From an uncultured Muribaculaceae bacterium (GTDB taxonomy: Bacteria; Bacteroidota; Bacteroidia; Bacteroidales; Muribaculaceae): a stretch of 64,000 nucleotides of DNA. The translations under genes were made by a program, and so were the position numbers. Numbering within the stretch: position 1 is the stretch's first letter; every line of letters begins with the position of its first letter. Under the pieces are notes generated by a model, which was not told the origin of the DNA, did not search any database, and saw nothing but the letters and a program-made list of their open reading frames with translations. The stretch covers positions 1-64,000 of the forward strand of contig CAJUJB010000010.1 of the NCBI GenBank assembly GCA_910586595.1, in the 5' to 3' direction. Positions 17,356 to 25,605 of this stretch are shown one piece after another.

Positions 17356-17781
17356 ATGAATGCTAATCAGAAGGCGGCCGAAGCTGCCGCTAAAATATCG
17401 CAGGAGGCTGCACAGGTTTCAGCCAAAGCTGCCGACTATGCTGTAGAAGAACAAGCCAAAGCTGTGAAGGCTGATGCCGCCGCTGAGGTTGCCGATGCCA
17501 AGGCCAAGGCTGCGGAGGCTGTGGCTGCCGCCAAAGAAAAGGCTGCCGACATTGCCGCTGCTGCCAAGGATAAGGCCGCCCAGGCTGCCGCCAACATTCA
17601 GGACGCCATTGCTCAGCAACAGGAAGATCCGGATTCAACCTATAATCAGGCTAAGGAAAAGGTGAGCGGTATCGCCGACAAGGTTCGCGACGTGACTGCA
17701 AATCTTGTTGACAAGGGCGCTGATCTGCTCGATTCTCTGGCCGATAAGGCCCATGGCTTAGCCGATAAGATGGACAAGTAA
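17356..17781 (+). CDS. Ala/Lys-rich hendecad-repeat helical protein
   Basis: The 141-residue protein has no signal peptide and consists almost entirely of Ala, Lys, Glu, Asp and Gln. Residues 42-85 form four successive 11-residue units (AAEVADAKAKA, AEAVAAAKEKA, ADIAAAAKDKA, AQAAANIQDAI). The C-terminus has looser units of the same kind (VSGIADKVRDV, TANLVDKGADL, LDSLADKAHGL). Such hendecad helices occur in LEA-like stress proteins, apolipoprotein-like helices and some chromatin-associated proteins. The composition is not diagnostic, so no function is assigned. The hairpin that abuts the start codon suggests controlled translation. Confidence 0.75.
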   Translation: MNANQKAAEAAAKISQEAAQVSAKAADYAVEEQAKAVKADAAAEVADAKAKAAEAVAAAKEKAADIAAAAKDKAAQAAANIQDAIAQQQEDPDSTYNQAKEKVSGIADKVRDVTANLVDKGADLLDSLADKAHGLADKMDK

Positions 17782-17797
17782 ATAAGACACATATAGA

Positions 17798-17836
17798 CAA
17801 GGCTCCGCAGCTGATCAGCCAGCTTGCGGAGCCTTG
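17798..17836. terminator. Bidirectional terminator
   Basis: A 12-bp perfect stem, CAAGGCTCCGCA (17798-17809) with TGCGGAGCCTTG (17825-17836), lies between the convergent Ala-rich gene and the GH30-like gene. Confidence 0.85.
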
Positions 17837-17855
17837 ATTAATAGGGTCTCTGTCG

Positions 17856-20549
17856 TCAGATAGAGGTTTTTATAGTTGTCACACTGCCGTCGGCATGTGT
17901 GCGCTTGACTATGTATATACCCTTGGCTGGCTGCGTTACTTCGCGGCCTGAAAGATCGTAGTATGTGCGGGCAACAACCGGGCTCGGGTTAGTGAGGATA
18001 GATTCAAGGCCGGCGGCTTCGTCTACGATGTCGGAAACGGCCATAGCATCGAGCGCATAGTTGTAGATGCGGAGATCGTCAAGGTATCCGACGAAGAAAT
18101 TATCACTGGCATTGGCGTTGCAGGCAATGTAGTTTACGGTCGGCTTGATGGCTGACAATGTCACTTCGGGAGAGAGGAGGGCAGAGCCAACCGCCACACC
18201 GTCGACATACAGCGTCATTTCGTCCTCTCCGATTGTAGCCGCAAGGTGATGCCATTCCTTATCAAGAACCTCGCCCTCGACATTTAGGATGGCCCCTTTG
18301 TTTGAAGCGCTAAGAACCGGTTTCCCATCAATGGTGAAGCTGAGGCTGAGACCGCACGCCTCGCCATTGTTGAAATTGAAGATATATTGCGTCTGGCTGG
18401 CAGCTCCGCGACGAGCCCATGCAGCTACCGACAACTCACGGTTACGGGCAATTGAGGTGGGGAGCTGGAGGAAATTGCCATTACCTCTGAGGCGGAGCGA
18501 TTTTTCTGATTGCAGGCAGCCCGTACCGTAGGTATTGGCCGTGCCGTCGGCATCGAGGTGATTGCCGCTCATATCGGCATGACTGTTTTCAAAGGTGTAG
18601 TGGGCAATGAGCGCGGGGGTGCCGGTGAAGCTGCCTGATGCAGATGATGTGCATGCCGACCGGTTGAGCGACTTATCTACCGCGCTTATTTTGTATAGGT
18701 ATTCAACGCCGGCTATACCGGAGTTGTCGAGGAATGAACACCCTGCAACATCGCGCGCTATAGTGTTGTATATGCCGTCAGATGCCTTGGCTCTGAGAAT
18801 GGTGTAAGCAGCCACATCTTCCGATGCAGAAGGTGTCCATTCGAGCTGTACGCTCGCAATGCCGCTTGTTGCGGTAAGACCTGCGGGCGCGTCAGGGGCT
18901 ACCGTCTCGCATGGAGCTCCTTCGGGCAGCAGACGCCAGCGTTGCCGCGGGCTGTCGGAGTATTCTGCCTGACGTACGGCGATGCCGTCGGCCTGGCTAT
19001 CCTCCCATACCTCGAGGCAGAGATTGCTGTGGCGGCTCAGGATGTGAAAATAACCGTCGCCGTCATATTTTAAATACCATTGTTCGTTTGCCCCGGTCGC
19101 ACCGTTGAAGAGGATGATGCCGCCTCCGGCGTCAAGCGACCAGTTGAGGACGTCGAGTTTCATTTCCGGAGCGCTGGCCAAAGAGATGGTATAATAACTG
19201 AAGTCGCCTCCTATGGTGGTAGGAACGGGCTTTACATCCCAGAGTTGGCTTCCGTCGCCTGAAAGAGTTTTCTGCACCAGTGGGGTGAGGTCGGCCGTGC
19301 CCCCGTCGGGTGTGAGCACCTTAAGGCTGTGTTGGTTCATGATGGCGTAGCGGCCGTCGGTGAGCGGGCGTACGTCTTCTCCGAAGCTGATGTCGACCAC
19401 ACACTCTGCGTTGGTCTGTCCGTCCTGATAGCCATATCCTCCGGGGAGGTTTACAAGATACTCCCGGCTGGGGCCCTGTCCGTCGTAGTATACTTCTTCT
19501 CCGGTCGACACGAAGCGGAACGAGGATGGCTGAGCCTGCCGCTCTGATGTGCCGCAGAAAGCCTGGATTTTACCGGAGGGCGAACGGTAGACCGAGGCGG
19601 CAGTCCAAGCCGGCCGGTTTTCGGCGTAGGCGAGCCGTTCTCCAAAGCTGGCGCGGCAGAATTCACCGCGGGCATATTCGGCTGTACCCCACCAGATGCC
19701 TGTCTGCATGCCGTATTCAACCCCGACCATAGCCTCCATTACATTGTGGAGCTCGTCGGCTGTGGCATAGCGGCCATCTTCGCGTACGTGGGTGAAGAAG
19801 TCGGCATAGTGGTCGAAGTCTCCTGCAAGCTGGTGTGTGTTGCCTTCGTCGAGATACTCTTTGAGATAGTCATACCAGGGGGCTGCCTCGTCGCAATTCA
19901 GAGTGTTGCCGCCGCTGAGCCTTATCTCACCGTCGCTGAAGTGAGGGTACTCGGTCTTGAGCAAGCGTGCTATAGCAAGGAAGTCATCTTTTGAGCCTTG
20001 GTTATTGTATACGTAATCGGGTTCGTTGAGTGGAGATGCCGACACTACGTTCCATCCTTTATCCGCACACGATTTCATTGTGGCGTAGATGAGGTTGGCG
20101 TATGCGCGGCAGGCCACCGTGTCGGTGGCCGGATTGGAGTAACGGGTATCGTATACATCGGCAGGGGCGTCGTTGTTGAGGGCGATGTCGACTCCTCCCT
20201 CGCCTTTTATGAGGCTCACCAGCCGCAGGCGTTCGCGAAGATTGGCTTCCAATGTCGGTGTGAGCGCTGTAGAGTCGGCCACCATCTCCCATGGCTGGAA
20301 AGAAACCCTTGCCACGCCTATGTTGTCGGCTCCGATATAAGAGACACCCCGGCGCATGTTGTCCTCGCTGGGCCAAGCTGTGTCGAGGCCCCAGAGTATC
20401 GGGAGGCTGGTGCCTGTGCTGTCGGTGTTGAAGAATAAAGTTCGGTCGGCGGGTGAGAGGGCCTGGAAGGTTGTCTGGAACTGCGCTTTGACATTCTGCG
20501 GTATTCCAGTGCCTAATAAGGCGATTGCGCAGATAAGTGCGTTTTTCAT
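17856..20549 (-). CDS. Secreted multimodular glycoside hydrolase, GH30-like, with ricin-type, FN3, LamG and C-terminal sorting-like modules
   Basis: The 897-residue product has a signal peptide (ALICAIALLGTGIPQNVKAQ). Residues about 25-400 form a clan-A TIM-barrel enzyme resembling GH30, with WGLDTAWPSEDNMRRG, a candidate acid/base Glu176 in SPLNEPDY, and WWGTAEYARG, which may hold the nucleophile. A ricin/CBM13-like trefoil follows (about 410-555, with QLWDV, NEQWYLK and PRQRWRLL). An FN3 domain (about 560-650) and a LamG/concanavalin-like domain (about 655-850) come next. The end (YYDLSGREVTQPAKGIYIV...) resembles a Bacteroidales C-terminal sorting tail. The substrate is unknown; beta-linked galactan would fit the neighbourhood only loosely. 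Confidence 0.75.
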   Translation of the reverse strand: MKNALICAIALLGTGIPQNVKAQFQTTFQALSPADRTLFFNTDSTGTSLPILWGLDTAWPSEDNMRRGVSYIGADNIGVARVSFQPWEMVADSTALTPTLEANLRERLRLVSLIKGEGGVDIALNNDAPADVYDTRYSNPATDTVACRAYANLIYATMKSCADKGWNVVSASPLNEPDYVYNNQGSKDDFLAIARLLKTEYPHFSDGEIRLSGGNTLNCDEAAPWYDYLKEYLDEGNTHQLAGDFDHYADFFTHVREDGRYATADELHNVMEAMVGVEYGMQTGIWWGTAEYARGEFCRASFGERLAYAENRPAWTAASVYRSPSGKIQAFCGTSERQAQPSSFRFVSTGEEVYYDGQGPSREYLVNLPGGYGYQDGQTNAECVVDISFGEDVRPLTDGRYAIMNQHSLKVLTPDGGTADLTPLVQKTLSGDGSQLWDVKPVPTTIGGDFSYYTISLASAPEMKLDVLNWSLDAGGGIILFNGATGANEQWYLKYDGDGYFHILSRHSNLCLEVWEDSQADGIAVRQAEYSDSPRQRWRLLPEGAPCETVAPDAPAGLTATSGIASVQLEWTPSASEDVAAYTILRAKASDGIYNTIARDVAGCSFLDNSGIAGVEYLYKISAVDKSLNRSACTSSASGSFTGTPALIAHYTFENSHADMSGNHLDADGTANTYGTGCLQSEKSLRLRGNGNFLQLPTSIARNRELSVAAWARRGAASQTQYIFNFNNGEACGLSLSFTIDGKPVLSASNKGAILNVEGEVLDKEWHHLAATIGEDEMTLYVDGVAVGSALLSPEVTLSAIKPTVNYIACNANASDNFFVGYLDDLRIYNYALDAMAVSDIVDEAAGLESILTNPSPVVARTYYDLSGREVTQPAKGIYIVKRTHADGSVTTIKTSI

Positions 20550-20577
20550 GAATTTAGGTCAGGATAGAATATAAAGA

Positions 20578-20618
20578 CGCACCGCATCACTATGGTCGGG
20601 CACGTGTGATGCGGTGCG
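20578..20618 (-). terminator. Terminator after ackA
   Basis: The 13-bp arms CGCACCGCATCAC (20578-20590) and GTGATGCGGTGCG (20606-20618) are perfectly complementary. On the minus strand the hairpin is followed by TCTTTATATT. Confidence 0.8.
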
Positions 20619-20631
20619 GTAGGTTACTGGA

Positions 20632-21837
20632 TTATTTCTTCACGAGAGCCTCGGTGTCGCGGGCGATCATGAGTTCTTCGTCGGTGGGGATTACGCAAAC
20701 TTTTACGCGTGAGCCGGCGGCAGAGATGACGGCCTCGGTGCCGCGGGTGGCCGCGTTGACGTCTTTGTCGAGTTCAACACCCATGAAGCCGAGGGTGGCG
20801 CAAACGTCGGCACGGAGTTTGGCCTGGTTTTCGCCAACACCGCCGGTGAAGACGATGATGTCGGCACCGCCCATTTCGGCTGCATATGCACCGATATATT
20901 TGGTGATACGGAGCTCATACATGTCAAGAGCGAGTTTTGCTCGTTCGTTTCCGGCTTCGATGGCAGCATCAATCTCGCGCATGTCGTTGCTGATGCCGCT
21001 GATGCCGAGCACACCACTTTCTTTGTTGATTACGGTCTGGAGCTGGTCGGGGGTGAGGTGGTGCTTGTTCATGATGTAGATGAGGGCGCCGGGATCAACG
21101 TCGCCTACGCGTGTGCCCATCATGAGGCCTTCAACGGGGGTGAGGCCCATCGAGGTGTCTACACATTTTCCGCCAACGATGGCAGCCATAGAGCCGCCGT
21201 TGCCGATATGGCAAGTGATGATGCGTTGTTTGGTGATGTCTACGCCGAGGAATTTGCATACACGCTCGCTTACATAGCGGTGGCTGGTGCCGTGGAAGCC
21301 GTAGCGGCGTACGCCGTCCTCGGTGTAATATTTGTAGGGGAGGGCGTACATGTATGCCTTGGCAGGCATAGTCTGGTGGAAGGCTGTGTCGAACACACCT
21401 ACCTGGGGCACGTTGGGCATCAGAGCCGTGATTGCCTCGACGCCTGTCATGTTGGCAGGGTTGTGGAGGGGGGCCAGATCATAGCATTCGCGTACTTTGG
21501 CCTTGACGTCATCGTCGATGAGCACACTCTGGCTGAATTTTTCGCCGCCGTGCACGAGACGGTGACCAACGGCTTCAATTTCGTCGAAGCTCTTTATGCA
21601 GCCTTCCTTGGCGTCGGTGAGGTTGGCGAGGATGGCTTTGATGGCATCCTTATGGTCGATAAGACCGAGCTCCACTACTTCTTTCGAGCCGTCGGCGCGC
21701 TTGAATTTGAGGAATCCGCCAGGAAGGCCGATTTTTTCAACGCCGCCTTCTGCCAGTGTGTCGGCATGCTCGCCTTCAAGGTCAATAAGCTTATATTTTA
21801 CCGAGCTGCTGCCGGAATTAAGTACGAGGATTTTCAT
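20632..21837 (-). CDS. ackA: Acetate kinase
   Basis: The 401-residue protein is a full-length acetate kinase. It begins MKILVLNSGSSSVKYKL (the ASKHA family start motif), and contains VGHRLVHGGEKF, GFHGTSHRYV and the GGVGEN motif near residue 330. It converts acetyl phosphate and ADP to acetate and ATP in the cytoplasm, the energy-yielding last step of mixed-acid fermentation. It starts 4 bp after pta, giving the usual pta-ackA operon, and ends at a strong hairpin. Confidence 0.97.
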   Translation of the reverse strand: MKILVLNSGSSSVKYKLIDLEGEHADTLAEGGVEKIGLPGGFLKFKRADGSKEVVELGLIDHKDAIKAILANLTDAKEGCIKSFDEIEAVGHRLVHGGEKFSQSVLIDDDVKAKVRECYDLAPLHNPANMTGVEAITALMPNVPQVGVFDTAFHQTMPAKAYMYALPYKYYTEDGVRRYGFHGTSHRYVSERVCKFLGVDITKQRIITCHIGNGGSMAAIVGGKCVDTSMGLTPVEGLMMGTRVGDVDPGALIYIMNKHHLTPDQLQTVINKESGVLGISGISNDMREIDAAIEAGNERAKLALDMYELRITKYIGAYAAEMGGADIIVFTGGVGENQAKLRADVCATLGFMGVELDKDVNAATRGTEAVISAAGSRVKVCVIPTDEELMIARDTEALVKK

Positions 21838-21841
21838 TGGT

Positions 21842-22855
21842 TCAGATGTTTTTAAGGCCGATAGCCTGGTTGCAGGTTATGATGATTGTCTTGTAGATGT
21901 CTTCGGGGAAGCAGCCGCGTGAGAGGTCGTTGACGGGGGCTGCGAGGCCTTGAAGAACCGGGCCTACTGCCTGTACGCCGCCGAGACGCTGTACGAGTTT
22001 ATAGGCGATGTTGCCTACTTCAAGGTTGGGGAACACAAGCACGTTGGCGCGTCCGCTCAGAGGGCTGTTGGGGGCCTTGCTTGAAGCTACCGAGGGAACT
22101 ATTGCTGCGTCGGCCTGGAGCTCGCCGTCGAGGATGAGGTCGGGAGCGAGTTTGTGAGCAATCTCGGTGGCCTCGATGACCTTGTCGACGTTGGGGCTTT
22201 TTGCTGAGCCTTTGGTCGAGAAGGAGAGGAGGGCGACGCGAGGCTCGATGCCTGCGATGTCGCGGGCGGTGCGGGCGGCAGATACGGCGATCTGGGCGAG
22301 CTCGGGGGCGGTAGGATCGGGAACCACTGCGCAGTCTGCGAAGATGAGGATTCCGTCGGTGCCGAATTTCGAATCCTTCGGCAGTAGCATTACAAATGCA
22401 CCGGATACGACGCTGATGCCGGGCTCAGTCTTGATTACCTGGAAGGCTGCGCGGAGAACATTGCCGGTGGTGTTCATGGCTCCGGCCACCTGGCCGTCGG
22501 CGTCGCCGGCCTTGACCATAAGGCAACCGAGATAGAGGGGGTTGGCTGTGGTGAGACGGGCTTCTTCCATTGTGATGCCTTTCGACTTGCGGAGCTCATA
22601 GAAAAGAGGCGCATAGCGGTCGATGACCTTTTCGTCGGCAGGGTCGACGATGGTGGCGCGGTCGAGGTGTGTGAGTTTGAGCTCGGCGGCCATGTTATGG
22701 ATGTCGTCGGGGCTTCCGATGAGTATGATGTCGGCCAGTTCATCTGCGATGATACGGTCGGCTGCGGTGAGGGTACGGGGTTCAAGACCTTCGGGAAGCA
22801 CTATGCGCTGACGGTGCTCATGTGCTTTGCGGGTGAGTTTTTCAAAAAGTTCCAT
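21842..22855 (-). CDS. pta: Phosphate acetyltransferase
   Basis: The 337-residue product is the short, single-domain form of Pta (PTA_PTB fold). It has the motifs VAGAMNTTGNVLRAAFQ, FADCAVVPDPTA, LSFSTKGSA and DGELQADAAIVP. It interconverts acetyl-CoA and acetyl phosphate, supplying AckA encoded 4 bp downstream. It lacks the long N-terminal regulatory domain present in enterobacterial Pta. A minus-strand -7 box lies about 32 bp upstream of the start. Confidence 0.97.
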   Translation of the reverse strand: MELFEKLTRKAHEHRQRIVLPEGLEPRTLTAADRIIADELADIILIGSPDDIHNMAAELKLTHLDRATIVDPADEKVIDRYAPLFYELRKSKGITMEEARLTTANPLYLGCLMVKAGDADGQVAGAMNTTGNVLRAAFQVIKTEPGISVVSGAFVMLLPKDSKFGTDGILIFADCAVVPDPTAPELAQIAVSAARTARDIAGIEPRVALLSFSTKGSAKSPNVDKVIEATEIAHKLAPDLILDGELQADAAIVPSVASSKAPNSPLSGRANVLVFPNLEVGNIAYKLVQRLGGVQAVGPVLQGLAAPVNDLSRGCFPEDIYKTIIITCNQAIGLKNI

Positions 22856-22886
22856 TGTCTTGCTGTTGCAAATGTGTTTTATGATG

Positions 22887-22894
22887 CAAAGTTA
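22887..22894 (-). promoter_or_regulatory. Promoter -7 box for pta-ackA
   Basis: The minus strand reads TAACTTTG, matching TAnnTTTG, 32 bp before the pta start. A clear -33 element was not found. Confidence 0.5.
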
Positions 22895-23035
22895 GCTATT
22901 TTTGGGCTATCGGCGGATGCTTCGGACCGCATTTTTTAATTGTCAGGACAAACAATAATCGGGCGTCGGATGTTAGATAGTAAACGCCCCTGCGAGGGGC
23001 GTGGATAATGTTTCAACTGATTAAACTATACTCAA

Positions 23036-23206
23036 ATGCCCAGCTTAAAGACAGACAAACGTAACCGCGCCAGCGTATGGGTTGCCATCGGCGCGATATT
23101 CCTGATTATTCTCCTTATACTTTGGCTCACTTTCGCCGATTTGACCGGTAATACCGATGTGGCAGCCTTCCTGGCTCCGTATATCGTCAACAGCCCTGTG
23201 AGCTGA
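23036..23206 (+). CDS. Small single-pass membrane protein (56 aa)
   Basis: This short frame starts MPSLKTDKRNRASVW and has one strongly hydrophobic helix at residues 16-33 (VAIGAIFLIILLILWLTF), preceded by basic residues, which predicts a cytoplasmic N-terminus. It ends with a short polar tail. It lies 28 bp before another small membrane protein gene, and a GC-rich hairpin (22984-23002) lies 33 bp upstream. I do not recognise the family. The well-formed topology and the spacing to the next gene are the reasons to call it real. Confidence 0.6.
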   Translation: MPSLKTDKRNRASVWVAIGAIFLIILLILWLTFADLTGNTDVAAFLAPYIVNSPVS

Positions 23207-23234
23207 TATAATCTCCTCTAAATAGTTTTAGATT

Positions 23235-23540
23235 ATGAATGAACTTATTGCCATAACTCCCGAGCGCATCGGCTGGATAATATGGGCCGTATGGGTCGTG
23301 GTCGGCATTGTGGCGGCTCTCGTGGCTGCACGTTGCACAGGCCCCCGCACCTTCCTCTTCGATCTTATAATCGGGGTTGTCGCAGCCGTCCTTGGCGGCT
23401 ATCTCAGCACTTGTTTCATCGGCGGAGGCCCCGTACAGCTTTTCCTCCTCTCGGTGCTTGGATCAGCATTTTTCGCAGCTGCCGCCCTGTGGATTACCGC
23501 TGCGCTGATCTCCCATTTCCGCAAGTCGGACGGGCTTTGA
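23235..23540 (+). CDS. Small membrane protein, GlsB/YeaQ/YmgE-like
   Basis: The 101-residue product has three hydrophobic segments: about 13-32 (IGWIIWAVWVVVGIVAALVA), 40-60 (Gly-rich, FDLIIGVVAAVLGGYLSTCF) and 68-92. The pattern of a first helix followed by a Gly-rich GVVAAVLGGYL helix resembles the GlsB/YeaQ/YmgE stress-associated family, although this is not a strong match by eye. It is probably an inner-membrane protein. It follows the 56-residue membrane protein gene and may share a transcript with it. Confidence 0.6.
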   Translation: MNELIAITPERIGWIIWAVWVVVGIVAALVAARCTGPRTFLFDLIIGVVAAVLGGYLSTCFIGGGPVQLFLLSVLGSAFFAAAALWITAALISHFRKSDGL

Positions 23541-23589
23541 TCAACCCTCCTGCATTTATTTGACTGTAATTGTGTGTTATAATATATAA

Positions 23590-23622
23590 AGAGTGCGCCG
23601 TCCGGTGAGGATGGCGCACTCT
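23590..23622. terminator. Bidirectional terminator between convergent genes
   Basis: A 10-bp perfect stem, AGAGTGCGCC (23590-23599) with GGCGCACTCT (23613-23622), lies between the small membrane protein gene and the rubrerythrin gene. Confidence 0.8.
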
Positions 23623-23643
23623 GTGCATTTTCTGCCGCTTCGA

Positions 23644-24195
23644 TTATTTTTTGAAGTAACGGTTGAAGAGGCCCTGGAAGCCGCGGCCGTGGCGAGCTTC
23701 GTCTTTAGCCATTTCGTGTACGGTGTCATGGATGGCGTCGAGACCGAGTTCTTTAGCACGGCGTGCGATGCGCATCTTGTCTTCGTTAGCACCAGCTTCA
23801 GCAGCCATACGCTTTTCGAGGTTTGTACGGGTATCCCATACGCATTCGCCGAGGAGCTCAGCAAATTTTGCAGCGTGCTCAGCTTCTTCGAATGCATAGC
23901 GCTTGAAGGCCTCTGCGATTTCGGGATAGCCTTCGCGGTCGGCCTGACGGCTCATTGCGAGGTACATGCCAACTTCACCGCACTCGCCGTTGAAGTGAGC
24001 GGTAAGGTCTTTGATCATTTCCTCGTCGCAGTCTTTGGCTACGCCGATTTCGTGCTCAGTAACGAATGTAAGCTCGGCTTCGGGGTCGAGTTCATTGAAT
24101 TTGCTGCGGGGTGCGCCGCAGATAGGGCACTTTTCGGGAGCTTCGTCACCTTCGTGAACATAGCCGCATACGGTGCAGATGAATTTCTTTTTCAT
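23644..24195 (-). CDS. Rubrerythrin with N-terminal rubredoxin domain (reverse type)
   Basis: The 183-residue protein begins with a rubredoxin-like iron site (Cys7, Cys10, Cys23, Cys26; CTVCGY and CPICGAP). A four-helix ferritin-like domain follows, with diiron ligands in HFNGECGEVGMY, FEEAEHAAKF and KDEARHGRGF. The domain order is the reverse of classical rubrerythrin, as in the so-called reverse rubrerythrins. It should reduce hydrogen peroxide in the cytoplasm, protecting an anaerobe from brief oxygen exposure. It lies 52 bp after the serine palmitoyltransferase gene on the same strand. Confidence 0.94.
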   Translation of the reverse strand: MKKKFICTVCGYVHEGDEAPEKCPICGAPRSKFNELDPEAELTFVTEHEIGVAKDCDEEMIKDLTAHFNGECGEVGMYLAMSRQADREGYPEIAEAFKRYAFEEAEHAAKFAELLGECVWDTRTNLEKRMAAEAGANEDKMRIARRAKELGLDAIHDTVHEMAKDEARHGRGFQGLFNRYFKK

Positions 24196-24247
24196 ATAAG
24201 TGAAATTTACGGAGTGTCGTTTATGTCAGTTTATGTTGTGTAGTGAA

Positions 24248-25435
24248 TCAGGCAATGATACCGTGCTTGCGGAAAATCTTGGTGATCTTCTCAAGGGCTT
24301 CCTCAACCTGGGCGGGAGTGTGTGTGGCCATAAGGCTGAAGCGGATGAGGGTATCCTGAGGTGCTACAGCAGGCGATACAACGGGGTTGACGAAGATTCC
24401 TTCTTCGAGCAGCTCGCTGGTGATTGCGAATGTCTTGAAGTTGTCGCGGATATAGAGGGGGATGATCGGAGTTGATGTGTTGCCGATTTCAAAGCCGCGG
24501 CTGCGGAAGCCTTCGAGAGCCTGGTTGGTGAGCTTCCAGAGATTTTCCTGGCGCTCGGGTTCTTCGATCATGAGGTCGATAGCCTTGAGGGCTGCTGCCG
24601 TTGAGGCCGGAGTGATGCTCGCTGTAAAGATATATGAGCGAGAGTGGTGGCGGAGGAAGTTGGTAATCTCCTTGTCGGTGGCGATGAAGCCGCCCAGAGA
24701 GGCAAACGACTTGGAGAATGTACCCATGATGAGATCCACGTCATCGCTTACGCCGAAGTGGTTGCAGACGCCGCGACCACCTTCACCGAAGACACCGATA
24801 GAGTGAGCTTCGTCAACCATGACGGTTGCATTATATTTCTTTGCAAGCTCGGTGATGGCGGGGAGGTTTGCCACATCGCCTTCCATCGAGAACACACCGT
24901 CGGTGACGATGAGCTTGATTTTGTCGGGCGCACATTTCTGGAGCTGTTTTTCGAGCGACTCCATGTCGTTGTGCTTATATTTGAGCGATTGGCTGAACGA
25001 CAGACGACGGCCTTCGATGATGGATGCGTGATCTTGCTCATCCCAGAGGATATAGTCTTCGCGACCGGTGAGAGTCGACACAACGCCGAGGTTTACACCG
25101 AAGCCTGTGGAGTAGATCATCACATCTTCCTTGCCGATATATTCGGCGATGCGTGCCTCGAGTTTCTTGTGGAGGTCGAGTGTGCCGTTGAGGAAGGGAG
25201 AGCCGGCACATCCGGTGCCGTATTTCTTGATGGCTTCGATTGCAGCCTCTTTGATGCGGGGGTCATTGACAAGACCTGTGTAGCAGTTGGATCCGAACAT
25301 CAGCACGCGGCGACCATTGATGGTTACTTCGGGATCCTGCTCCGACGATATGGCGCGGAAGTAAGGATAGATCCCGGCAGCTTTGGCTTCCTGGGGTGCG
25401 GTATATTTGGAAAGCTTTGCCTGTAGTGGTTTCAT
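24248..25435 (-). CDS. spt: Serine palmitoyltransferase (alpha-oxoamine synthase family)
   Basis: The 395-residue product is a PLP-dependent alpha-oxoamine synthase. It has the cofactor Lys242 in GTFSKSFASLGGF, VDEAHSIGVFG around Asp208, and DEQDHASII with the stacking His136. The YPYFRAI start, GSNCYTGL and HNDMESLEKQLQ match my recollection of the Bacteroides serine palmitoyltransferase closely, rather than KBL or BioF. It condenses serine with palmitoyl-CoA to make 3-ketosphinganine, the first step of sphingolipid synthesis. No other sphingolipid gene is adjacent. Confidence 0.88.
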   Translation of the reverse strand: MKPLQAKLSKYTAPQEAKAAGIYPYFRAISSEQDPEVTINGRRVLMFGSNCYTGLVNDPRIKEAAIEAIKKYGTGCAGSPFLNGTLDLHKKLEARIAEYIGKEDVMIYSTGFGVNLGVVSTLTGREDYILWDEQDHASIIEGRRLSFSQSLKYKHNDMESLEKQLQKCAPDKIKLIVTDGVFSMEGDVANLPAITELAKKYNATVMVDEAHSIGVFGEGGRGVCNHFGVSDDVDLIMGTFSKSFASLGGFIATDKEITNFLRHHSRSYIFTASITPASTAAALKAIDLMIEEPERQENLWKLTNQALEGFRSRGFEIGNTSTPIIPLYIRDNFKTFAITSELLEEGIFVNPVVSPAVAPQDTLIRFSLMATHTPAQVEEALEKITKIFRKHGIIA

Positions 25436-25515
25436 AGTTTACGGATAACGATTGGAAATAAACTATCTGAGCGGTTGCGCAGCCCCAGTCTGGACTGCCC
25501 TCTCGAGTCAGGCTG

Positions 25516-25523
25516 CAAAGTTA
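25516..25523 (-). promoter_or_regulatory. Promoter -7 box for spt
   Basis: The minus strand reads TAACTTTG about 80 bp before the spt start. No -33 TTTG lies at the expected spacing. Confidence 0.45.
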
Positions 25524-25605
25524 CTAAAAAAATCTTAATGCGTTTAGCTCCGTTGGCTTTTTTTAAGGATAGAGCCGGGCTTGCTGTAGATATACATGGA
25601 AGAGC

